Shown: positions 42,185 through 51,572, counted from the stretch's first letter. The stretch is 64,000 nucleotides of DNA from M30B80 sp965656935 (GCA_965656935.1 CBFHMG010000005.1:1-64000), one strand, 5' to 3'. Notes: generated by a model not told the origin, from the sequence alone. Translations and numbers: made by a program.

Positions 42185-42846
42185 GGCACCACCTTTCCCG
42201 CCCAGTCAAAGAATTGGCCCGATTGCGCGGGCACCAAACCTTCCATGACATTCGTCAGATGCGCTGCCGCCTCGGCGGGCTCAACGGCGGGGTGGCGGCC
42301 AAGATATTTCTGGGTAAAGGCGGTTTTTACCGTGCCTGGATGCAGGGCCACCACAATGGCTTGCTTATGCGAACGCGCAATTTCGATTGCACCCCCATGC
42401 ACGATCTGGTTCACCGCCGCCTTGGCCGCGCGGTAGGAATGCCATCCCCCCATCCGATTATCCCCGATCGAGCCCACACGTGCAGACAGAACCGCAAACA
42501 CCGCGCGCCTGTCTTTGGCCAGCAAGCGCGCACCATGTTTGAGGCAGAGCGCAGGCCCGACGGCATTTAAAGCAAACTGGTCCATCATTGCCTTAGCCGT
42601 GATCTGCTTGAGCGCCTTTTCGGGGGCCGCGCCATCGATTTCCAAGGCGCCCGTTGCCACCATGATCAGGTCGAACGCGCCCTCTAATGCATCAAAAGCC
42701 CTTTGCAGGTTGTCTTCATCCGTCACATCCAGCCCCGTGCCAGATCGCGATAGGCCGACAACCTCCCAACCCAGTGCTTCATAATGCGCCACCAAGGCGC
42801 GCCCGATTCCGCCTGAGGCGCCGATGATCAATGCTCGTTGTGTCAT
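42178..42846 (-). CDS. Short-chain dehydrogenase/reductase (CsgA/C-factor-like)
   Basis: A 222-residue Rossmann-fold SDR. The cofactor motif is LIIGASGGIG; the catalytic Tyr and Lys are in SYRAAKAAVN, and the Ser is in VLSARVGSIGDN. LHPGTVKTAFTQKYLG is typical of the C-factor/YciK-like subgroup. The substrate is unknown. Its 3' end overlaps the photolyase start, a pairing also seen, as I recall, in other Rhodobacterales. ATG 42846 was chosen over a GTG at 42849. Confidence 0.85.
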   Translation of the reverse strand: MTQRALIIGASGGIGRALVAHYEALGWEVVGLSRSGTGLDVTDEDNLQRAFDALEGAFDLIMVATGALEIDGAAPEKALKQITAKAMMDQFALNAVGPALCLKHGARLLAKDRRAVFAVLSARVGSIGDNRMGGWHSYRAAKAAVNQIVHGGAIEIARSHKQAIVVALHPGTVKTAFTQKYLGRHPAVEPAEAAAHLTNVMEGLVPAQSGQFFDWAGKVVPW

Positions 42847-42948
42847 CACGAGCCAGCTAGCAGCGATTTGCGCCGCGTCAACGCCCGTGAAAGCGCTTGT
42901 GCAAAAAGGGGGTTTTCAAACAGCATACCTTGCGCAATATTCGCGCCC

Positions 42949-43035
42949 ATGATGACGCAACGCCATATCACAACCCTTACCGCCCTTCAGGCGGCTCTTG
43001 GCCTGCGCGCTCTACTGCTTCTTAGCCGCCTCTGA
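42949..43035 (+). CDS. leuL: Leucine-rich leader peptide upstream of leuA
   Basis: A 28-residue open frame with nine Leu, including four in a row (CTA CTG CTT CTT at 43012-43023), ending GLRALLLLSRL. It ends 87 bp before leuA, and its stop codon lies inside one arm of a pair of mutually exclusive hairpins. This is the expected layout of a leucine attenuation leader. The ribosome site is poor, so translation is unproven. The name follows the enterobacterial leader. Confidence 0.55.
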   Translation: MMTQRHITTLTALQAALGLRALLLLSRL

Positions 43036-43080
43036 GCGTGCCATTCGGCGCGACCGCTCAGGGGAGGAAGTAGCGCCGAA
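43032..43080 (+). promoter_or_regulatory. Candidate leuA attenuator (alternative hairpins)
   Basis: Two exclusive pairings are possible: CTGAGCG (43032-43038) with CGCTCAG (43055-43061), and TTCGGCGC (43044-43051) with GCGCCGAA (43073-43080), each perfect. The leader peptide stop TGA sits within the first arm. There is no T run after the second hairpin, so a classic intrinsic terminator is not evident; control by Rho or at translation is possible. Confidence 0.5.
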
Positions 43081-43122
43081 AATCACCTCAGACCTTCACG
43101 GCTAAGACCAAGGATCAAACCT

Positions 43123-44685
43123 ATGACCGATAAGAACAAAGTGTTGATTTTCGACACAACCCTGCGCGATGGCGAGCAATCCCCCGGCGCAACCATGAGC
43201 CATGACGAAAAGCTCGAGATCGCCGCGCTGCTCGATGAGATGGGCGTCGATATCATCGAAGCGGGCTTCCCGATCGCCTCGGAAGGCGATTTCGCAGCCG
43301 TATCGGCGATTGCACAGCAATCCCAAAACTCGACCATCTGCGGCCTTGCGCGCGCCAATTACAAAGATATCGACCGCTGTTGGGAAGCTGTGAAGCTCGC
43401 GAAAAGCCCGCGTATTCATACCTTTATCGGCACCTCGCCGCAGCACCGCGCCATCCCGAACCTGAGCATGGATGAAATGGCCGAGCGCATCCATGACACC
43501 GTCACCCATGCGCGCAACCTGTGTGATAATATCCAGTGGTCGCCAATGGATGCGACACGCACCGAATGGGATTACCTGCGCCGCGTTGTGGAAATTGCCA
43601 TCAAGGCAGGTGCCACCACCATCAATATCCCCGATACAGTGGGCTATACCGCACCGCGTGAAAGTGCGGCTTTGATCGCGCGGTTGATCGCCGAGGTTCC
43701 GGGTGCTGATGATGTGATCTTCGCCACGCATTGCCATAATGACCTTGGCATGGCGACCGCGAATGCCTTGGCCGCCGTTGAAGGTGGCGCACGCCAGATC
43801 GAATGCACCATCAACGGTCTTGGAGAGCGCGCAGGCAATACCGCTCTGGAAGAGGTCGTGATGGCGCTCAAGACGCGCAATGACATCATGCCGTTCCATA
43901 CGGGCATCGACACCACCAAAATCATGCATATCTCGCGTCGCGTTTCGACCGTGTCGGGCTTTGCGGTCCAATTCAACAAGGCCATCGTTGGCAAAAATGC
44001 CTTCGCCCATGAATCAGGTATTCACCAGGACGGCATGCTGAAATCAGCCGATACATTCGAGATCATGCGCCCCGAAGATGTAGGCCTGACAGGCACTTCG
44101 CTGCCTTTGGGCAAGCATTCAGGCCGTGCGGCCCTGCGTGCCAAGCTCAAGGAATTGGGCCATGACATGATCGACAACCAACTCAATGACCTGTTTGTGC
44201 GCTTCAAAGCTCTGGCGGATCGCAAGAAGGAAGTCTTTGACGATGATTTGATCGCCTTGATCACCGATGCGGGTGCTGGCGATGCCTCGGATCATCTGGA
44301 GTTGAAATTTCTCCGCGTGATTTGCGGCACCGAAGCACCCCAATCAGCCGATCTGACCCTTCGGGTTGGCGAGAAGGAGCATCAGGTGACCGCGCAAGGT
44401 GATGGCCCCGTGGATGCCGCTTTCAACGCCGTCAAAGCCCTGTTCAAGCATGATGCCCGCCTTCAACTTTACCAAGTGAATGCTGTGACCGAAGGCACGG
44501 ACGCCCAAGCCACGGTTTCGGTCCGCATGGAAGAAGAGGGCCGCATTGCAACAGGCCAATCGGCCGATACCGATACGGTCGTGGCAAGCGTGAAGGCCTA
44601 TATCAACGCGCTTAACCGACTGATCCTGCGCCGCGAAAAAGCGGGATCAGATGCCAAGGAAGTGTCCTATAAGGATGCCGGCTAG
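43123..44685 (+). CDS. leuA: 2-isopropylmalate synthase
   Basis: A 520-residue enzyme that condenses acetyl-CoA with 2-ketoisovalerate, the first committed step of leucine synthesis. The signature FDTTLRDGEQSPGATM binds the divalent metal with HCHNDLGMATANALAA. The regulatory C-terminal LeuA dimer domain (about residues 390-510) should carry leucine feedback inhibition. AAGGAT lies before the ATG. A leader peptide and a strong downstream terminator frame it as a single-gene unit. Confidence 0.97.
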   Translation: MTDKNKVLIFDTTLRDGEQSPGATMSHDEKLEIAALLDEMGVDIIEAGFPIASEGDFAAVSAIAQQSQNSTICGLARANYKDIDRCWEAVKLAKSPRIHTFIGTSPQHRAIPNLSMDEMAERIHDTVTHARNLCDNIQWSPMDATRTEWDYLRRVVEIAIKAGATTINIPDTVGYTAPRESAALIARLIAEVPGADDVIFATHCHNDLGMATANALAAVEGGARQIECTINGLGERAGNTALEEVVMALKTRNDIMPFHTGIDTTKIMHISRRVSTVSGFAVQFNKAIVGKNAFAHESGIHQDGMLKSADTFEIMRPEDVGLTGTSLPLGKHSGRAALRAKLKELGHDMIDNQLNDLFVRFKALADRKKEVFDDDLIALITDAGAGDASDHLELKFLRVICGTEAPQSADLTLRVGEKEHQVTAQGDGPVDAAFNAVKALFKHDARLQLYQVNAVTEGTDAQATVSVRMEEEGRIATGQSADTDTVVASVKAYINALNRLILRREKAGSDAKEVSYKDAG

Positions 44686-44696
44686 GCGAATGACGG

Positions 44697-44726
44697 GTCG
44701 GGGCCGCCTAGGGCCCCGACGCTTTT
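44697..44726 (+). terminator. Intrinsic terminator of leuA
   Basis: GTCGGGGCC (44697-44705) pairs perfectly with GGCCCCGAC (44712-44720) around a 6-nt loop and is followed by GCTTTT. It lies 11 nt past the leuA stop and separates it from the mre operon, whose promoter should lie in 44727-44850. Confidence 0.88.
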
Positions 44727-44867
44727 GTGGTATTTCCAAGCAATATTACGCTGGTAGCCCACGCTAACGCCCTTTACCTTAGGGGATACGCCTGCCTATA
44801 TGCGGGCCGGTTTGGGTGTCTCGAGTCTTGGTGCGCCCTCTAATGAATGTAGTAGGAGCCAACACGT

Positions 44868-45908
44868 ATGGCCTTGGGATTTGGCAGCCTTTTTTCCGCT
44901 GATATGGCGATCGACCTCGGTACCGCGAACACGCTTGTTTATGTGCGTGGCAAAGGTGTCGTGCTGAATGAACCTTCGGTTGTTGCATACCAGGTCAAAG
45001 ATGGTGTGAAAAAGGCTTTGGCCTTTGGCGAAGATGCGAAATTGATGCTGGGTCGTACCCCTGGCTCCATTCAGGCCATCCGCCCGATGCGCGATGGTGT
45101 GATCGCGGATTTCGACGTTGCTGAGGAAATGATCAAACACTTCATCCGCAAGGTCCATAAACGCACCACCTTTACCAAGCCAAAAATCATTGTCTGTGTG
45201 CCCCATGGTGCGACCCCCGTTGAAAAGCGGGCGATCCGTCAGTCGGTTCTCTCGGCTGGCGCGCGCAAGGCGGGTTTGATTGCCGAACCGATTGCAGCGG
45301 CGATCGGCGCGGGCATGCCGATTACTGACCCAACGGGCAGTATGGTTGTCGATATCGGCGGTGGTACGACCGAGGTGGCGATCCTGTCTTTGGCTGATAT
45401 TGTTTATGCACGCTCGGTGCGCGTGGGTGGTGACCGCATGGATGAGGCGATTATCTCCTATCTCCGTCGCCAGCATAACCTGCTGATCGGTGAAGCCACG
45501 GCTGAACGGATCAAGACCACAATCGGCACAGCCCGCATGCCCGATGACGGGCGCGGCAGCTCGATGATGATCCGCGGCCGTGACCTGCTCAATGGTGTGC
45601 CCAAGGAAACCGAAATCAATCAGGCGCAAGTCGCGGAAGCGCTCGCCGAACCCGTGCAGCAGATTTGCGAAGCGGTGATGAGCGCGCTTGAAGCTACCCC
45701 ACCCGATCTTGCGGCCGATATCGTGGATCGCGGCGTTATGCTGACGGGTGGTGGCGCATTGCTAGGTGAGTTGGACCTTGCCCTGCGCGAGCAAACTGGC
45801 CTGAGCATTTCCGTCGCTGACGAGAGCCTCAATTGTGTGGCACTTGGCACAGGCAAGGCGCTGGAGCATGAAAAACTGCTGCGCCACGCGATCGATTACG
45901 ACAGCTGA
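44868..45908 (+). CDS. mreB: Rod shape-determining protein MreB
   Basis: A 346-residue bacterial actin that forms membrane-bound filaments guiding lateral wall synthesis. The phosphate-1 loop AIDLGTANTLVYV, the second loop VVDIGGGTTEVAILS and the adenosine motif LTGGGALLGELD are intact. An amphipathic N-terminus (ALGFGSLFS) should bind the membrane. AGGAG lies 9 bp before the ATG. It leads the mreB-mreC-mreD-mrdA-rodA operon, the elongasome core. Confidence 0.98.
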   Translation: MALGFGSLFSADMAIDLGTANTLVYVRGKGVVLNEPSVVAYQVKDGVKKALAFGEDAKLMLGRTPGSIQAIRPMRDGVIADFDVAEEMIKHFIRKVHKRTTFTKPKIIVCVPHGATPVEKRAIRQSVLSAGARKAGLIAEPIAAAIGAGMPITDPTGSMVVDIGGGTTEVAILSLADIVYARSVRVGGDRMDEAIISYLRRQHNLLIGEATAERIKTTIGTARMPDDGRGSSMMIRGRDLLNGVPKETEINQAQVAEALAEPVQQICEAVMSALEATPPDLAADIVDRGVMLTGGGALLGELDLALREQTGLSISVADESLNCVALGTGKALEHEKLLRHAIDYDS

Positions 45909-45954
45909 TCTCAATGGGCCGCGTCAGCGGTCCAGCTTCAACGCAAGGGTGTGA

Positions 45955-46875
45955 ATGGCACGGGAACGCAGCGATCAAAGCCTTGCCCGCCCCGTCAGAC
46001 GTCTGATGGTCGGCGTTCTCGCCCTATGCCTTATTCTGCTGGTCCTTCTATGGCGCATCGATAACGCGCGGGTTGAGCGTATCCGCGCCGCAATTCTCGA
46101 TCGTTTTGTGCCCAATATGGAATGGGCCATGGCACCTGTGACCAGTGCTGGACGCATGATTGATGATTTCCAATCCTATGCGCGTCTCTATGAACAAAAC
46201 GACCAGCTTCGCCGCGAATTGCAGCAAATGCGTGCTTGGCGTGAGGCCGCCATCCAATTGGAGCAGGAAAACGCCCGCTTGCTGGACCTCAACCGCGTTC
46301 AACTCGACCCTGAACTGACCTTTATCACCGGAATTGTTCTTGCTGATTCAGGCTCTCCTTTCCGCCGCTCGGTCCTCCTGAATGTCGGAGAGCGTGATGG
46401 CATTCTCGATGGTTGGGCCACGATGGACGGGCTTGGTGTTGTTGGGCGTATCTCAGGCGTGGGCGCGCGCACATCTAGGGTTTTGCTGCTCACGGATTCC
46501 AACAGCCGCGTACCGGTGACTGTGCAGCCCTCGGGCCAGCAAGCCATCTTGATGGGCGACAACACCCTCGCGCCCGTGATGGAATTTCTTGAAACGCCCG
46601 AAGATATCTCGGCAGGCGACAGGATTGTCACCTCGGGCGATGGCGGGTTGTTTCCCCCCGGTTTGTTGATTGGTCAGGTCGCCATCACCCCCGACCGCCG
46701 CGTGCGTGCGCGCCTTTCGGCTGATCTTTCGCGGCTGAATTTCTTGCGAGTGATGCGCAGTTATCAAAGCAATGAAGTCACTGATCCAGGCTCACTGATC
46801 GGCCCGCCATGGCCGCCAGAGCCATTCTTAAGCGCGCCTGAGGACATCGTGGAAACGGGTGAGTTGGAAGAATGA
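45955..46875 (+). CDS. mreC: Rod shape-determining protein MreC
   Basis: A 306-residue inner-membrane protein with a short cytoplasmic N-terminus, one membrane helix (LMVGVLALCLILLVLLW), a periplasmic coiled coil (YARLYEQNDQLRRELQQM) and a beta-barrel domain (GIVLADSGSPFRRSVLLNVG, VVGRISGVGARTSRVLLLTD). It links MreB to PBP2. AAGGG precedes the ATG. Its stop overlaps the mreD start by 4 bp (ATGA). Confidence 0.94.
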   Translation: MARERSDQSLARPVRRLMVGVLALCLILLVLLWRIDNARVERIRAAILDRFVPNMEWAMAPVTSAGRMIDDFQSYARLYEQNDQLRRELQQMRAWREAAIQLEQENARLLDLNRVQLDPELTFITGIVLADSGSPFRRSVLLNVGERDGILDGWATMDGLGVVGRISGVGARTSRVLLLTDSNSRVPVTVQPSGQQAILMGDNTLAPVMEFLETPEDISAGDRIVTSGDGGLFPPGLLIGQVAITPDRRVRARLSADLSRLNFLRVMRSYQSNEVTDPGSLIGPPWPPEPFLSAPEDIVETGELEE

Positions 46876-47405
46876 TCACGAAGTCCAGCCAACATCTATG
46901 GGCCTATCGGGCGCTTTTTCTTGGCCTTTGCCTTCTCATCATCACAGCAAAAATCCTGCCCATTACACTTGATCAGGGACGCTTGCCTTCTCCTGACATT
47001 CTGCTTGCCGTGACCCTTGCATGGCTTTTGCGTCAGCCCTCAGCAGTGCCTGTTCTATCTATTGTGATTGTGTTTTTGCTTGCTGACTTTTTGTTGCAGC
47101 GCCCCCCTGGTCTCTGGACCCTGTTGGTTCTGCTGGTCTCGGAAGGTCTCAGGCGTAAGCGGGCGCAGATGACCGAGTTTCCCTTCCTCGTGGAATGGGG
47201 CCTGTTTGCAGTGGCCGTCTTCGCCCTGATCTTGATGAACAGGATCGCGCTATTTGTCCTTTTCGCCGAGACCGACAGGCTTGGAATTGCGCTCGCTCAT
47301 GGGATTGTGACCGTGGGGATATACCCTGTGGTTGTTGCCCTCTCGAAATATGGCTTGGGATTGCGTAAATTGCGCCCAACCGAAACCGAGAGCAAACCCA
47401 CATGA
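46872..47405 (+). CDS. mreD: Rod shape-determining protein MreD
   Basis: A 177-residue integral membrane protein with about five helices (for example LFLGLCLLIITAKILPI, VPVLSIVIVFLLADFLL, WGLFAVAVFALILMN). RLPSPDILLAVTLAWLLRQP is the usual conserved segment. It joins MreC in the elongation complex. Both ends overlap neighbours by 4 bp, so translation is coupled from mreC to mrdA. Confidence 0.9.
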   Translation: MITKSSQHLWAYRALFLGLCLLIITAKILPITLDQGRLPSPDILLAVTLAWLLRQPSAVPVLSIVIVFLLADFLLQRPPGLWTLLVLLVSEGLRRKRAQMTEFPFLVEWGLFAVAVFALILMNRIALFVLFAETDRLGIALAHGIVTVGIYPVVVALSKYGLGLRKLRPTETESKPT

Positions 47406-49357
47406 AGCAAAACCCCAAAGATCTGGAGGACAGCGCCAAGACGATCTCTCGGCGTGCGCTCTTCGTGGGGGGCTTGATGGCAACCACCGGCATCGTGCTG
47501 GGGGGCAGGATGCGCTATCTTCAAGTCGAGCGTGCTGATGACTTCCGCCTTTTGGCCGAAGAAAACCGCATCAATATCAGGCTTCTTCCCCCTGCCCGTG
47601 GTCAGATATATGATCGCAATGGGGTGCTGCTGGCCGATAATGAACAGAATTACCGCATCACCATGGTGCGCGAAGATGCAGGCGATGTTGATCTTGTCCT
47701 GTCGCGGCTATCCCAGACGGTTAATCTTGATCTGGAACGGCTGGATCGCGCCCGTGAAGAAATGATGGCCCGCCCGCCTTTTGTGCCTGTAACCATCGCT
47801 GACAGGCTCACATGGGATGAACTGTCTGCAGTGGCTGTCAACGCACCTGCCTTGCCAGGCATTACGCCTGAAATGGGTCTGAGCCGCGTCTACCCGCGAG
47901 ATACCGATTTTGCGCATGTCATCGGCTATGTCGGCCCCGTTTCAGATTACTATCTCGACACTACTGGCGACACCGACCCTGTCCTGCAAATCCCCGATTT
48001 CCAAGTTGGGCGCTCCAATATCGAGGCCCGCATGGAAAGAGCCTTGCGCGGTCGCGCAGGTACCAAACGCGTCGAGGTGAATGCCGCTGGCAGAACAATG
48101 CGAGAGTTGGATCGGATCGAGCCAATTTCAGGGGCCGATTTGCAGCTGACCATCGATGCGGCGCTGCAAAACTATTCCGAGGCCCGTCTAGCTGGTGAAA
48201 GCGCGGGCGCTGTAATTATGGATGTCCAGAATGGGGATATCCTGTCGCTGGCCTCTGCCCCCACATATGACCCGAACCTCTTTGTGCGCGGGATATCAAC
48301 GACCGCATGGAGCGGTTTGAACGAAGATATCTACCGCCCATTGGCGAATAAAGCGACGCAGGGCCTCTATCCACCGGGCTCCACATACAAAATGGTCGTG
48401 GCGCTTGCAGCCCTTGAAGCGGGCGTCATCACGCCTGAGGAAACCATTTCCTGCACCGGCTTTGTTGAAGTGGCCGAACGGCGCTTCCATTGCTGGCGCC
48501 GCGGTGGGCATGGCGCGGTCAATTTGCTCACAAGCATCGAGCAATCTTGTGACTGCTATTACTATGAGCTGGCACAACGCACAGGGATCGAGGCCATCTC
48601 CGCAATGGCTGTTCGGTTTGGCTGCGGCGTGCGGCATGATTTGCCATTATCCGGCATCACCACGGGCCTTGCGCCCACCATGGCGTGGAAACGCGAGAAC
48701 CGCGATGCATCTTGGGTGGTGGGGGATACGCTCAATGCCTCCATCGGGCAGGGCTTTGTTCTGTCCTCACCCCTGCATCTGGCTGTGATGACCGCGCGTA
48801 TTGCAACAGGTCGGACCATCACCCCAAGGATTATTCGCGCCATTGATGGCGTTGAACAACCCATTGAGGGGGGAGAGGATATGGGCCTCAACCCTGCCCA
48901 TTTCGACCTGATCCGCGAAGGCATGTACCGCGTGAACAATAGTGGGCGCGGTACAGCCTTTGGCAGTCGTGTGCCCAGCGCGGAATATACGATTGCGGGC
49001 AAAACGGGCACCTCGCAGGTGCGCAATATCACAGCCGCCGAACGCGCACGCGGTGTAACCCGCAACGAAGATTTGCCATGGGAACGGCGCGACCACGCGC
49101 TCTATGTGGGCTATGCGCCTTATGATAACCCGCGATATGCTTGTTCTGTGATTGTCGAGCATGGTGGCGGCGGGTCAACGGCTGCCGCGCCGATCGCGCG
49201 TGACTTGCTGCTTCGCGCACAGGTCGGGGATATTCCCCCAGCAGAGCTTTACCCCGGCAACCAGCGGCAACGCTATCAAGACATGATCGACAATATGGAG
49301 TTGCGCCCAGTCGCCCCTGTCCCTGACGGGCCGAGCAGCGGAAGCAGCCGCGCATGA
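47402..49357 (+). CDS. mrdA: Penicillin-binding protein 2 (elongation transpeptidase)
   Basis: A 651-residue class B PBP that cross-links lateral-wall peptidoglycan. It has one N-terminal membrane segment (RALFVGGLMATTGIVLGG), the dimerisation domain with LPPARGQIYDRNGVLLADN, and a transpeptidase domain with S327-T-Y-K330, the SCD motif at 382-384 (usual in PBP2) and KTG at 534-536. It is the partner of RodA, whose gene follows with a 4-bp overlap. Confidence 0.96.
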   Translation: MKQNPKDLEDSAKTISRRALFVGGLMATTGIVLGGRMRYLQVERADDFRLLAEENRINIRLLPPARGQIYDRNGVLLADNEQNYRITMVREDAGDVDLVLSRLSQTVNLDLERLDRAREEMMARPPFVPVTIADRLTWDELSAVAVNAPALPGITPEMGLSRVYPRDTDFAHVIGYVGPVSDYYLDTTGDTDPVLQIPDFQVGRSNIEARMERALRGRAGTKRVEVNAAGRTMRELDRIEPISGADLQLTIDAALQNYSEARLAGESAGAVIMDVQNGDILSLASAPTYDPNLFVRGISTTAWSGLNEDIYRPLANKATQGLYPPGSTYKMVVALAALEAGVITPEETISCTGFVEVAERRFHCWRRGGHGAVNLLTSIEQSCDCYYYELAQRTGIEAISAMAVRFGCGVRHDLPLSGITTGLAPTMAWKRENRDASWVVGDTLNASIGQGFVLSSPLHLAVMTARIATGRTITPRIIRAIDGVEQPIEGGEDMGLNPAHFDLIREGMYRVNNSGRGTAFGSRVPSAEYTIAGKTGTSQVRNITAAERARGVTRNEDLPWERRDHALYVGYAPYDNPRYACSVIVEHGGGGSTAAAPIARDLLLRAQVGDIPPAELYPGNQRQRYQDMIDNMELRPVAPVPDGPSSGSSRA

Positions 49358-50493
49358 GCTTTCTGGAATACAGCCTAAAGACCACCCCCCGAGGGCTTGC
49401 CAAAGTCTTCTATATGAATTGGGCCTTGATCCTGTTGCTCTGCGCGGTGTCAGGCGTTGGCTTCATGATGCTCTATTCCGTAGCAGGCGGCTCCATGTCA
49501 CCATGGGTGGAGCCGCAATTGCAACGCTTCGGCATCGGAATGGCGATCATGTTCATCGTTGCGATGGTGCCGATTTATTTCTGGCGAAACGTATCGGCGC
49601 TGGCCTATGCCTTTTCAATTTTGTTGCTGCTCTATGTGGAATTCTTTGGAACAGTCGGTATGGGCGCACAACGCTGGATTGATCTAGGCTTCATGCGCCT
49701 TCAGCCTTCGGAATTGACCAAGATCACCCTCGTGATGCTGATGGCCTCCTATTACGACTGGCTGGATGTCAAAAAGAAATCCCACCCGCTTTTTGTATTG
49801 CTCCCTCTGCTGATCATTGCCTTGCCCGTCTTTCTGACGCTGCGCCAGCCCGACCTCGGCACGGCTCTTTTGCTGCTTTTGGGCGGTGGTGCGGTCATGT
49901 TTGTAGCCGGCGTGCATTGGGCCTATTTCGGCGCTGTTATCGCCGCAGGCGTCGGCACGGTTGCGGCCGTGTTCACATCCCGCGGGACGCCGTGGCAGCT
50001 TTTGCAGGATTATCAATATCGGCGGATCGACACCTTTCTTGATCCAAGCCAAGATCCGCTTGGCGCAGGCTATCACATCAGCCAAAGCCAGATCGCGCTT
50101 GGCTCGGGCGGGTTGACGGGGCGCGGCTTTATGGAAGGCACGCAAAGCCGCCTGAACTTTTTGCCCGAGAAACATACCGACTTTATCTTCACAACTTTGG
50201 CCGAGGAATTCGGGTTTGTCGGGGCGGTCTCGCTGCTGGTGCTCTACCTCCTGATTTTGGCCTTCAGTATCTCGACAGCCCTTCAAACCAAGGATCGCTA
50301 TGCCTCGCTCCTGACGCTTGGCATCGCGGTCAGCTTCTTTCTTTATTTTGCAGTCAATATGGCGATGGTCATGGGTCTTGCGCCTGTGGTCGGTGTACCC
50401 TTGCCCTTGGTCTCCTATGGAGGCTCGGCGATGCTGGTGCTCTTGGCGGCCTTCGGGCTGGTCCAATCGGCCCATATCCACCGCCCCCGCTGA
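49354..50493 (+). CDS. rodA: Rod shape-determining glycosyltransferase RodA
   Basis: A 379-residue SEDS-family peptidoglycan polymerase with ten or so membrane helices. Family motifs include GVGFMMLYSVAG near helix 1, GAQRWIDLGFMRLQPSELTK in the catalytic loop and FLPEKHTDFIFTTLAEEFGF in the large periplasmic loop; GVPLPLVSYGGSAMLVLL is near the end. It polymerises lipid II with PBP2. It is the last gene of the mre operon. Confidence 0.96.
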   Translation: MSFLEYSLKTTPRGLAKVFYMNWALILLLCAVSGVGFMMLYSVAGGSMSPWVEPQLQRFGIGMAIMFIVAMVPIYFWRNVSALAYAFSILLLLYVEFFGTVGMGAQRWIDLGFMRLQPSELTKITLVMLMASYYDWLDVKKKSHPLFVLLPLLIIALPVFLTLRQPDLGTALLLLLGGGAVMFVAGVHWAYFGAVIAAGVGTVAAVFTSRGTPWQLLQDYQYRRIDTFLDPSQDPLGAGYHISQSQIALGSGGLTGRGFMEGTQSRLNFLPEKHTDFIFTTLAEEFGFVGAVSLLVLYLLILAFSISTALQTKDRYASLLTLGIAVSFFLYFAVNMAMVMGLAPVVGVPLPLVSYGGSAMLVLLAAFGLVQSAHIHRPR

Positions 50494-50559
50494 TCTCGCC
50501 CCCTTTTGCCGAGGCAGCCGCTCTGCTAGCCCTCAATTGTGAACCGCAAGGAGCCGCCA

Positions 50560-51504
50560 ATGTCCCCCCGCCCTGTCATCCTCTTTGCTGCAAAGGCTGA
50601 ACGCTGGTCAGAATATGCAGCGCCCCTTCGCGCAGCACTTGACGCGGCCAATCTGGGTCATGCGCATCTGACCACGGAAGCCGCACCTGAAACCGTCGAC
50701 TACATTGTCTATGCGCCCAATTCAGGCCTGACAGATTTCGCCCCCTTCACCCGCCTCAAAGCCGTTCTGAACCTTTGGGCGGGGGTTGAGGATGTTGTGG
50801 GAAACCCCACGCTGTCAGCCCCCCTAGCAAGGATGGTCGATAGTGGTTTGACCGAAGGCATGGTGGAATGGGTAACGGGCCATGTCCTGCGCCATCATCT
50901 GGGGATGGACACTCATATCCTTGGACAAGACGGCATCTGGCGCCCCGAAAGCGTCCCGCCCCTTGCCCGTGACCGCCATGTTGCGATCTTGGGCCTTGGC
51001 GAATTGGGTGAGGCCTGCGCCAAAGCCTTGGTTGCGTTGAATTTCAAGGTCTCGGGCTGGTCCCGCAGCCCCAAGATGATTGATGGCGTTACAAGCCATC
51101 ATGGGGCAGACGGGCTTGATGACATCTTGGCGAAGGCGGAAATCGCCGTGCTGCTTCTGCCCAAAACCCCTGCAACCGAGAATACTTTGGACGCCAAGCG
51201 CCTTGCCCAAATGCCCAAAGGGGCCGTTATCATCAACCCAGGCCGGGGGCCCTTGATTGAGGACGAGGCCTTGCTGGCTGCGCTCACATCAGGGCAGATC
51301 GGCCATGCCACCTTGGATGTATTCCGGACCGAGCCTTTGCCCTCTGGTCACCCCTATTGGTCCCATCCCAATGTGACGGTCACCCCGCATATCGCCTCGG
51401 CAACTCGGACGGGCACAGCCTCGGAGGTGATTGTCGAAAACATCAGGCGTGGTGAGGCAGGCGAGGATTTCTTACATCTGGTCGACCGCAAAGCGGGTTA
51501 TTGA
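50560..51504 (+). CDS. ghrA: Glyoxylate/hydroxypyruvate reductase A-like 2-hydroxyacid dehydrogenase
   Basis: A 314-residue D-isomer-specific 2-hydroxyacid dehydrogenase, probably reducing glyoxylate or hydroxypyruvate with NADPH. The cofactor motif is AILGLGELGEACAKAL, the catalytic Arg lies in VIINPGRGPLIEDEAL, Glu in LDVFRTEPLP and His in VTPHIASATRTG. The ATG at 50560 has AAGGAG 7 bp upstream; a GTG at 50539 was rejected. It follows rodA by 66 bp but ends in its own terminator. Confidence 0.88.
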   Translation: MSPRPVILFAAKAERWSEYAAPLRAALDAANLGHAHLTTEAAPETVDYIVYAPNSGLTDFAPFTRLKAVLNLWAGVEDVVGNPTLSAPLARMVDSGLTEGMVEWVTGHVLRHHLGMDTHILGQDGIWRPESVPPLARDRHVAILGLGELGEACAKALVALNFKVSGWSRSPKMIDGVTSHHGADGLDDILAKAEIAVLLLPKTPATENTLDAKRLAQMPKGAVIINPGRGPLIEDEALLAALTSGQIGHATLDVFRTEPLPSGHPYWSHPNVTVTPHIASATRTGTASEVIVENIRRGEAGEDFLHLVDRKAGY

Positions 51505-51515
51505 TCCATACATAA

Positions 51516-51551
51516 GAAAACCCCGCCAAGCTTGCGCCAGACGGGGTTTTT
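51516..51551. terminator. Bidirectional intrinsic terminator between ghrA and sucB
   Basis: AAAACCCCG (51517-51525) pairs with CGGGGTTTT (51542-51550). The A run and T run allow termination in both directions, ending rightward ghrA transcripts and leftward sucB transcripts. Confidence 0.85.
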
Positions 51552-51572
51552 ATTGGTTGGGGTGGCTCTGGA

